Of a stretch of 64,000 nt of DNA, positions 9,068 to 17,755 are shown one piece after another. This stretch comes from Stutzerimonas stutzeri. GTDB taxonomy: Bacteria > Pseudomonadota > Gammaproteobacteria > Pseudomonadales > Pseudomonadaceae. Numbering within the stretch: position 1 is the first letter of the stretch; each line of letters opens with the position of its first letter. The translations under genes were made by a program, and so were the position numbers. The stretch lies in assembly GCF_000952685.1 (NCBI RefSeq), contig NZ_JYHV01000004.1, positions 127,744 through 191,743 of the forward strand, read 5' to 3'. A model generated the notes under the pieces. That model had not been told where the DNA came from. It saw nothing but the letters and a program-made list of their open reading frames with translations, and ran no database searches.

Positions 9068-9835
9068 ATGCGTTCGTCCTGTCTCCGCGATCTGAGCGTC
9101 GCCCTTGTCCTGCTAGTGTCCGGGGCCTATAGCGCGCTCACCTATGCCCATGCAATCACCGCGGTCACCGAAGAGCTGCCCCCCTACAACATGACCATCG
9201 ACGGCAAGCTGACCGGCATGGGCACCGAGGTGGTAGAGGCTGTTCTGGAAGAGGTTGGGGAAACCGCGCACATCCAATCGATGCCCTGGGCACGCGCCTA
9301 CGACATCGCGCTCAATACCGAAAACGTGCTGATCTATTCAATTGCCAGAACTCCGCAGCGCGAGGCGCTGTTCAAGTGGGTGGGCGTCATCGCGCCGACG
9401 CGCTGGTACCTGTTCTCGCTACCTGGCATGCACTTCAATCTGAAGAGCCTTGAGGACGCAAAGCAATATCAGATCGCTACGGTCAAGGAGGATGTCGGAG
9501 AGCAGTATCTGATCAGCAACGGCTTTGCCGTGGGGCGCAATCTGCAGTCGAGCAATAAATACGAACACAACTACCAGAAGCTCAAGGCCGGGCGGGTAGA
9601 TCTATGGATTTCCAACGAGCTCAACGCCCACTATCTGGTGCGCCAGGGCAGCGGTAATCCAAACGAAGCTGCCGTCCCTCAGTTAAGCCTGGACGACCTC
9701 GGTGGCACCAATGGACTGTGTTTGGCGTTCAGCCGCAAAACCTCGGATGAGCGCGTCGAGCAGTTCCGCCAGGCTTTGGCGCGTGTACGCGCTGATGGTC
9801 GCTATGACGCGATCGCCGCTAAATGGCTGAAATGA
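9068..9835 (+). CDS. Periplasmic solute-binding protein (SBP_bac_3-like), first copy
   Basis: A 255-residue protein with an N-terminal signal region (residues 1-28, ending TYAHA) and the two-lobe type II binding-protein pattern of the amino-acid-binding family: ITAVTEELPPYNM at the start, PWARAYDIAL in lobe one, IARTPQREALFKWVG at the hinge and a final ADGRYDAIAAKWLK helix. No ABC permease or ATPase is nearby. Instead the gene overlaps a diguanylate cyclase gene and a paralogue follows it, so it more likely feeds a signal than a transporter (inference). It is about a third identical by eye to the copy at 11188, sharing PWARAYD and NVLIY-IARTP-RE. Confidence 0.88.
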   Translation: MRSSCLRDLSVALVLLVSGAYSALTYAHAITAVTEELPPYNMTIDGKLTGMGTEVVEAVLEEVGETAHIQSMPWARAYDIALNTENVLIYSIARTPQREALFKWVGVIAPTRWYLFSLPGMHFNLKSLEDAKQYQIATVKEDVGEQYLISNGFAVGRNLQSSNKYEHNYQKLKAGRVDLWISNELNAHYLVRQGSGNPNEAAVPQLSLDDLGGTNGLCLAFSRKTSDERVEQFRQALARVRADGRYDAIAAKWLK

Positions 9836-11172
9836 ACGCGCACGACAGTCCTGACCCCGCAGCCCTTTTGCAGCGACGGACTGGCTCGCTCGGACGTCGT
9901 CTGGTGCTGGCCACGCTCGGTTTTTGCCTGCTGTTTACGCTGGTCACTGTCGGGGTGCGGACCTGGTCGGCCTGGCAGACCAGCCTGGCGGCGATGAATG
10001 CGGAGCTGGTGCTGATCGACCAGGTGTTTCAAAGCAACCTGGCCAAGGCGATCTGGGAGATGGACAGCGATGCACTGCGGACGCAGATCGACAGCGTCGC
10101 CAAGGCAGCCCCGGTCGGTCGCGTCGAATTGCAGATCATCCGTGCCGGGCGCGAGCCGCAAATCATTCAGCGCGAGCGCGCGCAGCAGCAGGTTCGGCAC
10201 CGAGCGCCGACGTTGCAGCATTCCCTGACGTACGAGCCTTATCCGGGGGCCCTTGAGACGGTGGGCGAGCTGAAGCTGGAAGGCAATGAAGGACTGCTCT
10301 GGGAGCGGTTGATTGATGAGATCACCAACATTGTCATCACCCAGATCATTCAGTCGCTTTTGCTGGCCGGGTTGATCATGTGGATGTTCAATCGCAGCGT
10401 CACTCTGCATGTGCGCCGGATTGCCCGTCACCTGACTCGCCTGACGCCTGAGAATCTGGATCAGACCCTGCGACTCGAGCGCCCCTTGAAGCGCCACGAT
10501 GAGCTGAGCCTGCTGGAATCCGGCGTCAACGGCCTGCAGGCGAAACTTTCGGCATACCTCGAACGACAACATCTGGATGAGCTGGCGCTAGCCGCGCATC
10601 GAGATCGCCTGGCCGAATTGGTCGAAGAACGTACCATCGAGTTGAGTGCCGCCAACGTGTTGCTCGAAGAGCTGTCGCGCAGCGACCCGCTGACCGGGCT
10701 GGCCAATCGTCGACATTTCGACGAGATCAAGGAGGTCGAATTTCGTCGTGCGCTTCGGTTGGGCCAGCCCCTTGCGGTGCTGATGTGCGACGTCGACCAT
10801 TTCAAGCGCTACAACGATGCCCACGGCCACGCCTCCGGTGATCGCTGCTTGCAGATCGTGTCCGAGACCCTGACGAACACCTTTGGTCGGGCCGGCGAGT
10901 TAGTTGCGCGCTTGGGTGGCGAGGAGTTCGTGGTGCTCCTGCCAGGCTCGGATCGGGACAGTGCCAGGCGCGCGGCTGAACGCCTGCAACAACGGTTGGC
11001 CGAGCGGGCCCTGCCCCATGGCGACTCACCGGTTTCGTCACAGGTGACGCTGAGCATTGGCGTTGCCGCACTCGATGCCGAAACCATGGATCATTTCGAC
11101 CTCTTGCTGCACAGCGCCGACGAGGCCCTCTATCGGGCCAAGGCGCAGGGCCGCGATCGGGTTGCCGACTAA
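9832..11172 (+). CDS. Membrane-bound diguanylate cyclase (GGDEF)
   Basis: A 446-residue inner-membrane enzyme predicted to make cyclic di-GMP from two GTP. It has a membrane helix near residues 22-44, a periplasmic domain of about 120 residues, a second helix near 167-187, a HAMP-like linker with coiled coil, and a GGDEF domain with an intact GGEEF active site (10915-10929), preceded by SDPLTGLANRRHFDE. The inhibitory-site position upstream of the active site reads RAGE, not RxxD, so product inhibition may be weakened. ATG 9832 overlaps the stop of the binding-protein gene (ATGA); ATG 9823 is an in-frame alternative. Both neighbours are periplasmic binding proteins, suggesting that they regulate it. 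Confidence 0.93.
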   Translation: MNAHDSPDPAALLQRRTGSLGRRLVLATLGFCLLFTLVTVGVRTWSAWQTSLAAMNAELVLIDQVFQSNLAKAIWEMDSDALRTQIDSVAKAAPVGRVELQIIRAGREPQIIQRERAQQQVRHRAPTLQHSLTYEPYPGALETVGELKLEGNEGLLWERLIDEITNIVITQIIQSLLLAGLIMWMFNRSVTLHVRRIARHLTRLTPENLDQTLRLERPLKRHDELSLLESGVNGLQAKLSAYLERQHLDELALAAHRDRLAELVEERTIELSAANVLLEELSRSDPLTGLANRRHFDEIKEVEFRRALRLGQPLAVLMCDVDHFKRYNDAHGHASGDRCLQIVSETLTNTFGRAGELVARLGGEEFVVLLPGSDRDSARRAAERLQQRLAERALPHGDSPVSSQVTLSIGVAALDAETMDHFDLLLHSADEALYRAKAQGRDRVAD

Positions 11173-11187
11173 GATACCGAGGCTCAT

Positions 11188-11919
11188 ATGATGCTCCCGT
11201 TTGTCGTTCGTATCGCCTTGCTGTGGACCTGTCTGGTGCCCTGCGTTCAGGCAGAGACAATCCGTGTAGTCACAGAAGAGACGTCGTTCAGTTACCTGCG
11301 ACAGGGCCGGGTGGTCGGTCCAGCGACCCAGGTGGTGGAGGCAACCCTTGCGCGTGCGGGTCTGGATGATTACCGCATTGGCCTGTACCCCTGGGCACGG
11401 GCCTATGACATGGCGCTGCGCGAGCCGAACGTGCTGATCTATCTCATCGCTCGCACCCCCGAGCGCGAAGGTCAGTTTCATTGGGCCGGAGAAATCCTGC
11501 GAATCGACTACCACCTGTACCGGCTGCCCTCACGGAAAGACGTCCAGATCGCGCAGCTGGAGGATGCCAAGCAGTACCGTATCGGGGCGTTGCGCGGGGA
11601 TGTCCGCTATCGCTATCTGCAGGACGAGGGATTTACCAAACTGGTGGTAACTGTCTCGAACGCAGACAGCTTCAAGCTCCTGAGCAACGGTCAGGTCGAT
11701 TTGGTACCGATGTCGGAACAAGGCGTCAGGATGTTCTGCACTGAGGAGGGGCTCGCTGATGGCTGTCTGGAGCGCGTCCTTACTCTCAACACCGCCACGA
11801 GCCTTTATATGGCTTACAGCCTGCAAAGCGGTGAGGACGTGGTGCTGCGCACCCAGGCGGCTTTCGAGTCTCTGCAAGCGGATGGGACAGTAGCCCGCCT
11901 CATGGCAGGGCAGCGCTGA
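11188..11919 (+). CDS. Periplasmic solute-binding protein (SBP_bac_3-like), second copy
   Basis: A 243-residue secreted binding protein, paralogous to the one at 9068. The signal peptide ends VQA near residue 22. Shared features are IRVVTEETS at the mature start, YPWARAYDMAL, NVLIYLIARTPEREG and the C-terminal helix. It lies 15 bases after the diguanylate cyclase, giving a compact three-gene unit. Two cysteines (MFCTE and DGCLE) occur in this copy and not in the first, and could form a disulfide. Divergence between the copies suggests different ligands. As with the first copy, no transporter genes are linked, so a sensory role is preferred. Confidence 0.87.
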   Translation: MMLPFVVRIALLWTCLVPCVQAETIRVVTEETSFSYLRQGRVVGPATQVVEATLARAGLDDYRIGLYPWARAYDMALREPNVLIYLIARTPEREGQFHWAGEILRIDYHLYRLPSRKDVQIAQLEDAKQYRIGALRGDVRYRYLQDEGFTKLVVTVSNADSFKLLSNGQVDLVPMSEQGVRMFCTEEGLADGCLERVLTLNTATSLYMAYSLQSGEDVVLRTQAAFESLQADGTVARLMAGQR

Positions 11920-11955
11920 ACGAGGCCGGCGCTGCCGACGTTACGCCCGTCTCGC

Positions 11956-13575
11956 TCAGCCCTGCAGGTCGGCCAGCATCGCGGTGGCCACCGCTTCGGC
12001 GACCTTGATGCCATCGACACCGGCGGAGAGGATGCCGCCGGCGTACCCGGCGCCTTCACCGGCCGGGTACAGGCCGCGGGTGTTGATGCTTTGCAGGGTC
12101 TCGTTGTCGCGCTTGATCCGCACCGGTGAAGAGGTTCGTGTTTCGATGCCGGTAAGCACCGCATCGGCGCGATCGAAACCGCGGATCTGCTTGCCGAAGG
12201 CCGGCAGTGCTTCGCGAATGGCCTCGATCACGTAGTCGGGAAGCGAAGGTGCCAGGTCGCCCAGCCGAACGCCCGGCTTGTAGGACGGCTCGACCTCACC
12301 GAATGCGCTCGACGCCCGGCCACGAATGAAGTCGCCCACCAGCTGCCCCGGCGCGCAGTAATCGCTACCGCCCAGCTCGAATGCGCGCGATTCCAATCGT
12401 TCCTGCAGCTCGACGCCAGCCAGCGGACCGCCGGGGAAATCTTCATCCGGATTGATGCCGACGACGATGCCGGCGTTGGCGTTGCGCTCGTTGCGCGAAT
12501 ACTGGCTCATGCCGTTAGTGACCACGCGGTTGGGCTCGGAGGTCGCCGCCACCACAGTGCCGCCCGGGCACATGCAGAAGCTATAGACCGCTCGGCCGTT
12601 CTTGGCGTGGTAGACCAGCTTGTAGTCGGCCGCGCCCAGTTCCGGGTGCCCGGCATATTTGCCCAGGCGGGCCTGGTCGATCAGTGACTGCGGGTGCTCG
12701 ATACGAAAGCCCACGGCGAAGGGCTTGGCCTCGATATAGACGCCGCGCTCGTGGAGCATGCGGAAGGTGTCGCGTGAGCTGTGGCCGAGCGCCAAGACGA
12801 CATAGCGGCTGCGCAGCTCTTCGCCGCTGGCCATGCGCACGCCCTGGATGCGGCCGTCTTCGATGATGAAATCGACCACGCGGCTGTCGAATCGCACCTC
12901 ACCGCCCAGCGCCTTGATTTCTTCGCGCATGGTCGAGACGACGCCGGTCAGGCGGAAGGTGCCAATGTGCGGTTTGCTGACGAACATGATCTCTTCCGGC
13001 GCGCCGGCGCGGACGAACTCGTGCATCACCTTGCGGCCGTAGAACTTCGGGTCCTTGATCTGGCTGTAGAGTTTGCCGTCGGAGAACAGCCCGGCGCCGC
13101 CTTCGCCGAACTGCACGTTGGATTCCGGGCTCAGCACTTTCTTGCGCCATAGTGCCCAGGTGTCCTTGGTGCGGCTGCGTACATCACGCCCGCGTTCCAG
13201 CACGATCGGCCGGAAGCCCATCTGCGCCAGCGTCAGCGCGGCGAACAGGCCACACGGGCCGAAACCGATCACCAGCGGACGTTCGTTCAGCCCCTCGGGT
13301 GCCGTGCCGACAGGGTAATAGCCGGTGTCCGGCGAGACGCGGATATTTCGGTCATCGGCCAGGCGTTCGAGCACTTTGTCTTCGTTCGCTACGCTTGCGT
13401 CGATGATGTAGACGAAGGTGATCTCGCTGTTCTTCTTGCGCGCGTCATAGCTACGCTTGAATACACTGAAGTCGAGCAGCTCGTTGTCGCTAATCTTCAG
13501 GCGCGCAACGATGGCTTGGCGCAGGGCCTCGGCGGGGTGATCGAGCGGCAGTTGCAGTTCGTTGATGCGAATCAT
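11956..13575 (-). CDS. FAD-dependent oxidoreductase (COG2509-type dehydrogenase)
   Basis: A 539-residue cytoplasmic flavoprotein. After an N-terminal domain of about 95 residues it has a dinucleotide-binding motif VIGFGPCGLFAALTLAQMG, then PIVLERG, and further on VVLALGHSSRDTF and the C-terminal GEGAGYAGGILSAGVDGIK that closes over FAD. This matches the uncharacterised FAD-dependent dehydrogenase family widespread in bacteria; the substrate is not known. The N-terminal region starting MIRINELQLPLDH is characteristic of the family and supports the chosen start. It stands alone, convergent with the binding-protein gene. Confidence 0.9.
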   Translation of the reverse strand: MIRINELQLPLDHPAEALRQAIVARLKISDNELLDFSVFKRSYDARKKNSEITFVYIIDASVANEDKVLERLADDRNIRVSPDTGYYPVGTAPEGLNERPLVIGFGPCGLFAALTLAQMGFRPIVLERGRDVRSRTKDTWALWRKKVLSPESNVQFGEGGAGLFSDGKLYSQIKDPKFYGRKVMHEFVRAGAPEEIMFVSKPHIGTFRLTGVVSTMREEIKALGGEVRFDSRVVDFIIEDGRIQGVRMASGEELRSRYVVLALGHSSRDTFRMLHERGVYIEAKPFAVGFRIEHPQSLIDQARLGKYAGHPELGAADYKLVYHAKNGRAVYSFCMCPGGTVVAATSEPNRVVTNGMSQYSRNERNANAGIVVGINPDEDFPGGPLAGVELQERLESRAFELGGSDYCAPGQLVGDFIRGRASSAFGEVEPSYKPGVRLGDLAPSLPDYVIEAIREALPAFGKQIRGFDRADAVLTGIETRTSSPVRIKRDNETLQSINTRGLYPAGEGAGYAGGILSAGVDGIKVAEAVATAMLADLQG

Positions 13576-13738
13576 GGCGAGTCCTGGCCGGTAGCCCCGG
13601 CAGAGGTGAGGTGAGCGGGCGTAAACCGACGATTTGCGCGGCGCGCAGTGTAGCGGTGACGGCTCCCACTGTCATGAATTCGGAATGCCACGAACGAGCC
13701 GGCCATCGCTGATGCGACGCCCGGCTGAGCGAGTTGAT

Positions 13739-14470
13739 CTATTGCAGGATCGTTCGCGCGTTAACGGGTTGTAGCGGACGGTTGTTGGCATGTCCGACGG
13801 CCTTCGTGAGGGCTTCGATCTGTGCATGGGATGCCGCGATAGGTTGCTTGAGAACCAGCCAGCGGACCCCTTCCGAACAGGGCGGCGTGGTGAGTGAGCC
13901 GTTGAAGCGGTAGTAATCCAGATCGGCTGGCAGCATGTCTCCGATATTCACTCGCTGCGGCAAGAGCTGCTTCGCGCCTTCGGCCGGCGGGGTGTTCCAG
14001 AGGCTGGCCAGCACGGTGTTCTGCTTGCCCTCCTTGAACATCACTGCGAGCACGACAAGGTGTCCCATCTCATCGGAATGAACCAGATGCCCTTCTAACG
14101 GATAAGAATGTCCCTTGATCTGGTTTTCGCTGGGCATGTGGAAGTGGAACTGGATGAGCTGATACTGCTTGCCGTCCAGGGTGAGGGTGCTCCCCGGCTC
14201 GTAAGCCACTTGTACGGTGTGACCATTATTGACGACCTCGCTCGCACCAGCGGTGTAGTCCAGCTTCAATGGCGTAAGTTCTGCCTCGATGAATCCGTCC
14301 AGGTTGACGGGCGATTGGTTCTGCCCCGCACAGGAATGGAATTCAGGAGTTAGTTTCGCCCAGTTCTGCGGACCTGCTTCGCCCGAATAACCCCAATGCG
14401 TACCTGGCGTGACGGCCCAGGCATTGGCGCAGGCAATCATTACGCCGATCGCAAGTGCGGCTTTTCTCAT
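13739..14470 (-). CDS. Alpha-class carbonic anhydrase, periplasmic
   Basis: A 243-residue zinc enzyme interconverting CO2 and bicarbonate. It has a signal peptide ending NAWA (about residue 20) and the alpha-class core HWGYSG, GQNQSPVNL, the zinc-ligand pair QFHFHMPSEN and the third ligand region EGHLVHSDEMGHLVVLAVMF, then SLTTPPCSEGVRW. Cysteines near FHSCAG and PPCSEG should form the conserved disulfide. ATG 14470 is chosen because AAGGA lies about 8 bases before it; an in-frame ATG at 14476 is too close to that site. A periplasmic enzyme of this class usually aids CO2 uptake or pH balance. Confidence 0.95.
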   Translation of the reverse strand: MRKAALAIGVMIACANAWAVTPGTHWGYSGEAGPQNWAKLTPEFHSCAGQNQSPVNLDGFIEAELTPLKLDYTAGASEVVNNGHTVQVAYEPGSTLTLDGKQYQLIQFHFHMPSENQIKGHSYPLEGHLVHSDEMGHLVVLAVMFKEGKQNTVLASLWNTPPAEGAKQLLPQRVNIGDMLPADLDYYRFNGSLTTPPCSEGVRWLVLKQPIAASHAQIEALTKAVGHANNRPLQPVNARTILQ

Positions 14471-14771
14471 GCTCATTTTCCTTTTCTGGTTATTGATTCA
14501 ACAAGCTCGAAGCGGCAGCTCTGAAATAATTTGAAATAGGACATTGCAAGCTTGACGGACCATTTACTGAGCAGCAGTCGTCTTCGACGCAATTGCTTTA
14601 GGGTCGAGGAGCAGCAGGAGCGCTGATGCAGTCGCCTGGTAATGGCCTGGGATGACGCTACGCTGTGATATAGCTCACGTTTCAATGTAGTTCATGCGCG
14701 CAGCTGCGCAGGCGCCGAGCACAACAATAAACCTCGTCCAGCGAGACGATTCCTCAATGAGGTTGGTGCCC

Positions 14772-16046
14772 ATGAAATATGCTCCCGTTAGCTTGATCGC
14801 CTTTGCCATGTGTGTGGCTGGAGCTGCCTTGGCTGCGCCCACCAGCGACGAAGCGTTGGAGCGCATGCGGTCGATGAAGACGACCGGCCAGTCGCTCGAC
14901 ATGAAGACCGTGCCGCAGGACGGCGAGATCGCCGATGCCATTCGCCAGAACCTTAAGCGCATCAAATTACCGGAAGGCTTCAAGATCGAGCTGTACGCGG
15001 TGGTACCCGGCGCGCGGCACATGGCGGTGGGACCGTCCAGCGGCGTGGTGTTCGTCGGCACGCGCAAGACCGATCTCTGGGCGGTCACCGATCGCACCAA
15101 GAACCGCACCGCCGATGAAGTGAAGCGCTTCGCCCCGGCGATTTCCTTCACGCAGCCAGGGCCCTGTTTCAGTCCGGACGGTTTCCTTTTCGTCGCCGAG
15201 CACAACCGCGTACTGGTGTTTCCGGCGGCGGAATTTTTCTACGAAGGTCCGGATGTCGCGGCCGACATCGTGGTGCCGACCGGCGAGCTGATCCCGACCG
15301 ACGAGGAGAGCTACAACCATGGCGCGCGGGTGTGCGCTGTGGGGCCGGACAACAGACTCACCGTCTCTCTGGGCCAACCGCATAACGTGCCGCCGAAAGA
15401 CAAGCTCGAGCTGTACAACCAGCACGGCATTGGCGGCATCGTGCGCATGGAGCGCGACGGTAGCAAACGTGAGGTTTATGCCACCGGTATACGCAACTCG
15501 GTGGGGATCACTTACCACCCGACCAGTAAAGAGCTGTGGTTCACCGACAACCAGGTGGATGGCATGGGCGACGACAGTCCGCCCGGTGAAATCAATCACG
15601 CGCCGAAGGCTGGGATGAAGTTCGGTATGCCCTGGTACGGCGGCGGTCAGGTACGCACCACTGAGTACGCCGACGAGACTCCGCCGGAGGGCCTGACCTT
15701 CCCGGTGGTGGAAACCGTGGCCCATGCGGCCGACATGGGGTTGCTCTTCTATACCGGCAAGATGTTTCCAGAGAAATACCGCGGTGGCCTGTTCAGCGCG
15801 CAGCGGGGCAGCTGGAATCGCACCGTGCCGGCTGGTGCGCGGGTGATGTTCACCCCATTTCCCGCCGACGGCTCGGCACCGGCCGGCGAGACGCAGCCCT
15901 TCGCTGAAGGCTGGCTGGACGAGGAAACCGGCGAATACTACGGCCGCATCGTCGATGTGGCGCAGCTGAAGGATGGCTCGCTGCTGGTCAGTGACGACAC
16001 TGCTGGGGCGATCTATCGGATTTCCTACGAGGGCGGTTCGGACTGA
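14772..16046 (+). CDS. Sorbosone-dehydrogenase-like quinoprotein (PQQ-type beta-propeller)
   Basis: A 424-residue exported protein with a signal peptide ending GAALAA. The mature protein is a beta-propeller of the soluble glucose / L-sorbosone dehydrogenase superfamily, with GARHMAVGPSSGVVFVGTR, HGARVCAVGPDNRLTVSLG, GIRNSVGITYHP, ELWFTDN and HAADMGLLFYTG. Known relatives oxidise sugars or aldehydes in the periplasm with PQQ and pass electrons to a cytochrome c. The gene for such a cytochrome follows after 73 bases, which supports an electron-transfer pair. The true substrate is unknown. ATG 14772 follows a TGAGG site by 9 bases; the open frame extends upstream to 14694. Confidence 0.85.
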   Translation: MKYAPVSLIAFAMCVAGAALAAPTSDEALERMRSMKTTGQSLDMKTVPQDGEIADAIRQNLKRIKLPEGFKIELYAVVPGARHMAVGPSSGVVFVGTRKTDLWAVTDRTKNRTADEVKRFAPAISFTQPGPCFSPDGFLFVAEHNRVLVFPAAEFFYEGPDVAADIVVPTGELIPTDEESYNHGARVCAVGPDNRLTVSLGQPHNVPPKDKLELYNQHGIGGIVRMERDGSKREVYATGIRNSVGITYHPTSKELWFTDNQVDGMGDDSPPGEINHAPKAGMKFGMPWYGGGQVRTTEYADETPPEGLTFPVVETVAHAADMGLLFYTGKMFPEKYRGGLFSAQRGSWNRTVPAGARVMFTPFPADGSAPAGETQPFAEGWLDEETGEYYGRIVDVAQLKDGSLLVSDDTAGAIYRISYEGGSD

Positions 16047-16119
16047 CGTCAACCTTTTCTGCCTGGCCGTCTGGTTCGCTCATCCGAGCTCGGCGGCGTC
16101 GTTCACGGGAGACACTCGT

Positions 16120-16461
16120 ATGGTTAGAAATCGTCGCGGCGGGATGCTCGTACCCTGGCTGATGCTGCTGACGCTGCTGTTCACGACCGAGGCGAGGGCG
16201 GCGGATATCAATGCTGGGCAAGCCAAGGCCGGGATGTGCACGGCCTGCCATGGCCTCGACGGATTGAGCAAGGTCGCCGATGCACCGAATCTGGCGGGCA
16301 ACGGCGAGCTCTATCTGGTACGGCAGCTCAAGGCCTTTCGCAGCGGTGAGCGCAAGCATCCACAGATGTCGCTCGTCGCCGCCGGCCTGAGCGATGACGA
16401 CATCGCCAATCTGGCCGCCTGGTACGCGGCGATCAAGGTCAGTGTCGAGCTGCCGCAATAG
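16120..16461 (+). CDS. Periplasmic class I cytochrome c
   Basis: A 113-residue single-haem cytochrome. A signal peptide ends EARAA near residue 28, followed by the haem site CTACHGLDG and the likely methionine ligand in HPQMSLVAAGLSDDDIANLAAWYA, the standard end of small cytochromes c of the c553/c4-half type. A ribosome site GGGAG precedes ATG 16120. Placed directly after the sorbosone-dehydrogenase-like gene, it is the probable electron acceptor of that enzyme (inference from context). Confidence 0.93.
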   Translation: MVRNRRGGMLVPWLMLLTLLFTTEARAADINAGQAKAGMCTACHGLDGLSKVADAPNLAGNGELYLVRQLKAFRSGERKHPQMSLVAAGLSDDDIANLAAWYAAIKVSVELPQ

Positions 16462-16672
16462 CACGCGCGCGCATTGCCCAGCCGTGGGCATTGATCGCAG
16501 CATTTTCCTGAAATGCCCTGCCTATCCTCTATACTCGCGGCCCATTCAGGCCGGCCTGCTTTCATTGCTGGCATCAGACCGACCCGCCGGTGACCGTTTG
16601 ACGGCCGCTCGCAACGAATCAACAGATCGAGCCGCGGCGTCGCGCGCTCTCATCCACGAAGAAGGATTGCCC

Positions 16673-17131
16673 ATGGTCAATAACGATGTGTTGCGCAGCC
16701 TGCGTTACATCCTGAACGTAAGCGACGCGAAGCTCGTCGAGATCACCCGTCTGGCCGGCTACGAAGTTGGCGAAGCCGATATGGTCGCCTTCCTGAAGAA
16801 AGATGACGAGGAGGGCTACAAGCTCTGCAGCGACGAAGTCATGGCGCACTTTCTCGATGGCCTGGTGATCTACAAGCGCGGCAAGGACGAAAGCCGTCCG
16901 ACCCCGCCGATCGAGTTGCCGGTGACCAACAACATGGTGCTGAAGAAGCTGCGCGTAGCCTTCGAGTTGAAGGAAGACGACATGCACGCTGTCCTCAAGG
17001 CGGCCGACTTTCCGGTATCCAAGCCGGAGCTCAGCGCGCTGTTTCGCAAGGTCGGGCACAGCAACTACCGGGTCTGCGGCGACCAGCTGCTGCGCAACTT
17101 CCTCAAGGGGCTGGCGCTGCGCGGTAACTGA
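16673..17131 (+). CDS. DUF1456 family protein (YehS-like)
   Basis: A 152-residue cytoplasmic protein made of two DUF1456 repeats of about 68 residues. The first begins NNDVLRSLRYILNVSDAKL and the second NNMVLKKLRVAFELKEDDM; each ends in a matched helix (DEVMAHFLDGL and DQLLRNFLKGL). Relatives such as E. coli YehS have no firmly known activity. The start is set by GAAGAAGGA about 6 bases before ATG 16673; the longer open frame upstream overlaps the cytochrome gene in another frame and is not coding. It is followed by a strong terminator hairpin shared with the convergent DUF4168 gene. Confidence 0.9.
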   Translation: MVNNDVLRSLRYILNVSDAKLVEITRLAGYEVGEADMVAFLKKDDEEGYKLCSDEVMAHFLDGLVIYKRGKDESRPTPPIELPVTNNMVLKKLRVAFELKEDDMHAVLKAADFPVSKPELSALFRKVGHSNYRVCGDQLLRNFLKGLALRGN

Positions 17132-17166
17132 TCGGACGGTTTGTTCGCCGGGCCATTTCCCGGACC

Positions 17167-17195
17167 GAAAAAGCCCCGCCGATGCGGGCGGGGCT
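17167..17195 (-). terminator. Intrinsic terminator for the DUF4168 gene
   Basis: A perfect 9-bp GC stem (AGCCCCGCC with GGCGGGGCT, 17172-17195) with a 6-base loop is followed on the minus strand by a run of five T. It lies between convergent genes, so it may also slow read-through from the DUF1456 side. Confidence 0.85.
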
Positions 17196-17213
17196 CGTTG
17201 AACCTGCGATCGC

Positions 17214-17603
17214 TTAGTTCTGAACCATCGCAATGACCCGGTCACGCAGTTGCGGGTCGTTTTGTACCGCCTGGTTGATGGCGTTGTATTCCTCGATGCT
17301 GAGGTCGTTTTCCACCACGGTGTTCATCATTTTCTCGTTGGCTTCTTGCTGCAACTGCTGGGCCTCGGCTGGGTCACCGGTCTTTTCCAGCTTGGCGGTG
17401 AAATCCTCGCGGATCTCCATGATCTCGCCCAGCGAGTCGGCGAACTTCTCCAGCTTCTTGTCGCTGATGTCTGCTGCCTGCACCCCGGGTGCGGGTTGTG
17501 TGGCCGGCGCCTGATTCGCTTCCTGCGCCACTACCTGAGAGGCACCGGCGGCGATAAGAAGGGCGGCGAGGCTGGAAACGAGGCGGGCGTTTAGCTTGGT
17601 CAT
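17214..17603 (-). CDS. DUF4168 family secreted protein
   Basis: A 129-residue protein with a signal peptide ending QVVAQ near residue 26. The mature part is helical and charged, with the DUF4168 pattern ISDKKLEKFADSLGEIMEIR and a C-terminal helix set including LSIEEYNAINQAVQND. DUF4168 proteins are small periplasmic proteins of unknown function, often responding to stress. ATG 17603 is the start that gives the signal peptide; the frame is open further upstream without a ribosome site. A terminator follows. Confidence 0.85.
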   Translation of the reverse strand: MTKLNARLVSSLAALLIAAGASQVVAQEANQAPATQPAPGVQAADISDKKLEKFADSLGEIMEIREDFTAKLEKTGDPAEAQQLQQEANEKMMNTVVENDLSIEEYNAINQAVQNDPQLRDRVIAMVQN

Positions 17604-17755
17604 GTGCGGTTCATCCTGCGATTTAAAAGACACAAGGCGCAGTGCATCAGCCATGCCAGACCGGGTCGTTAGTTCCAAGCTATTGATACCAAAAACATTT
17701 CTCCATCCGTCCTGACGCCCTCGACGCTGCAGGACACGACCTGTATCGTGCCAGA

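Noticed and set aside
9068..11919. An ABC amino-acid uptake operon
   Set aside because: Two binding-protein genes are present but there is no permease or ATPase gene; the gene between them is a diguanylate cyclase.
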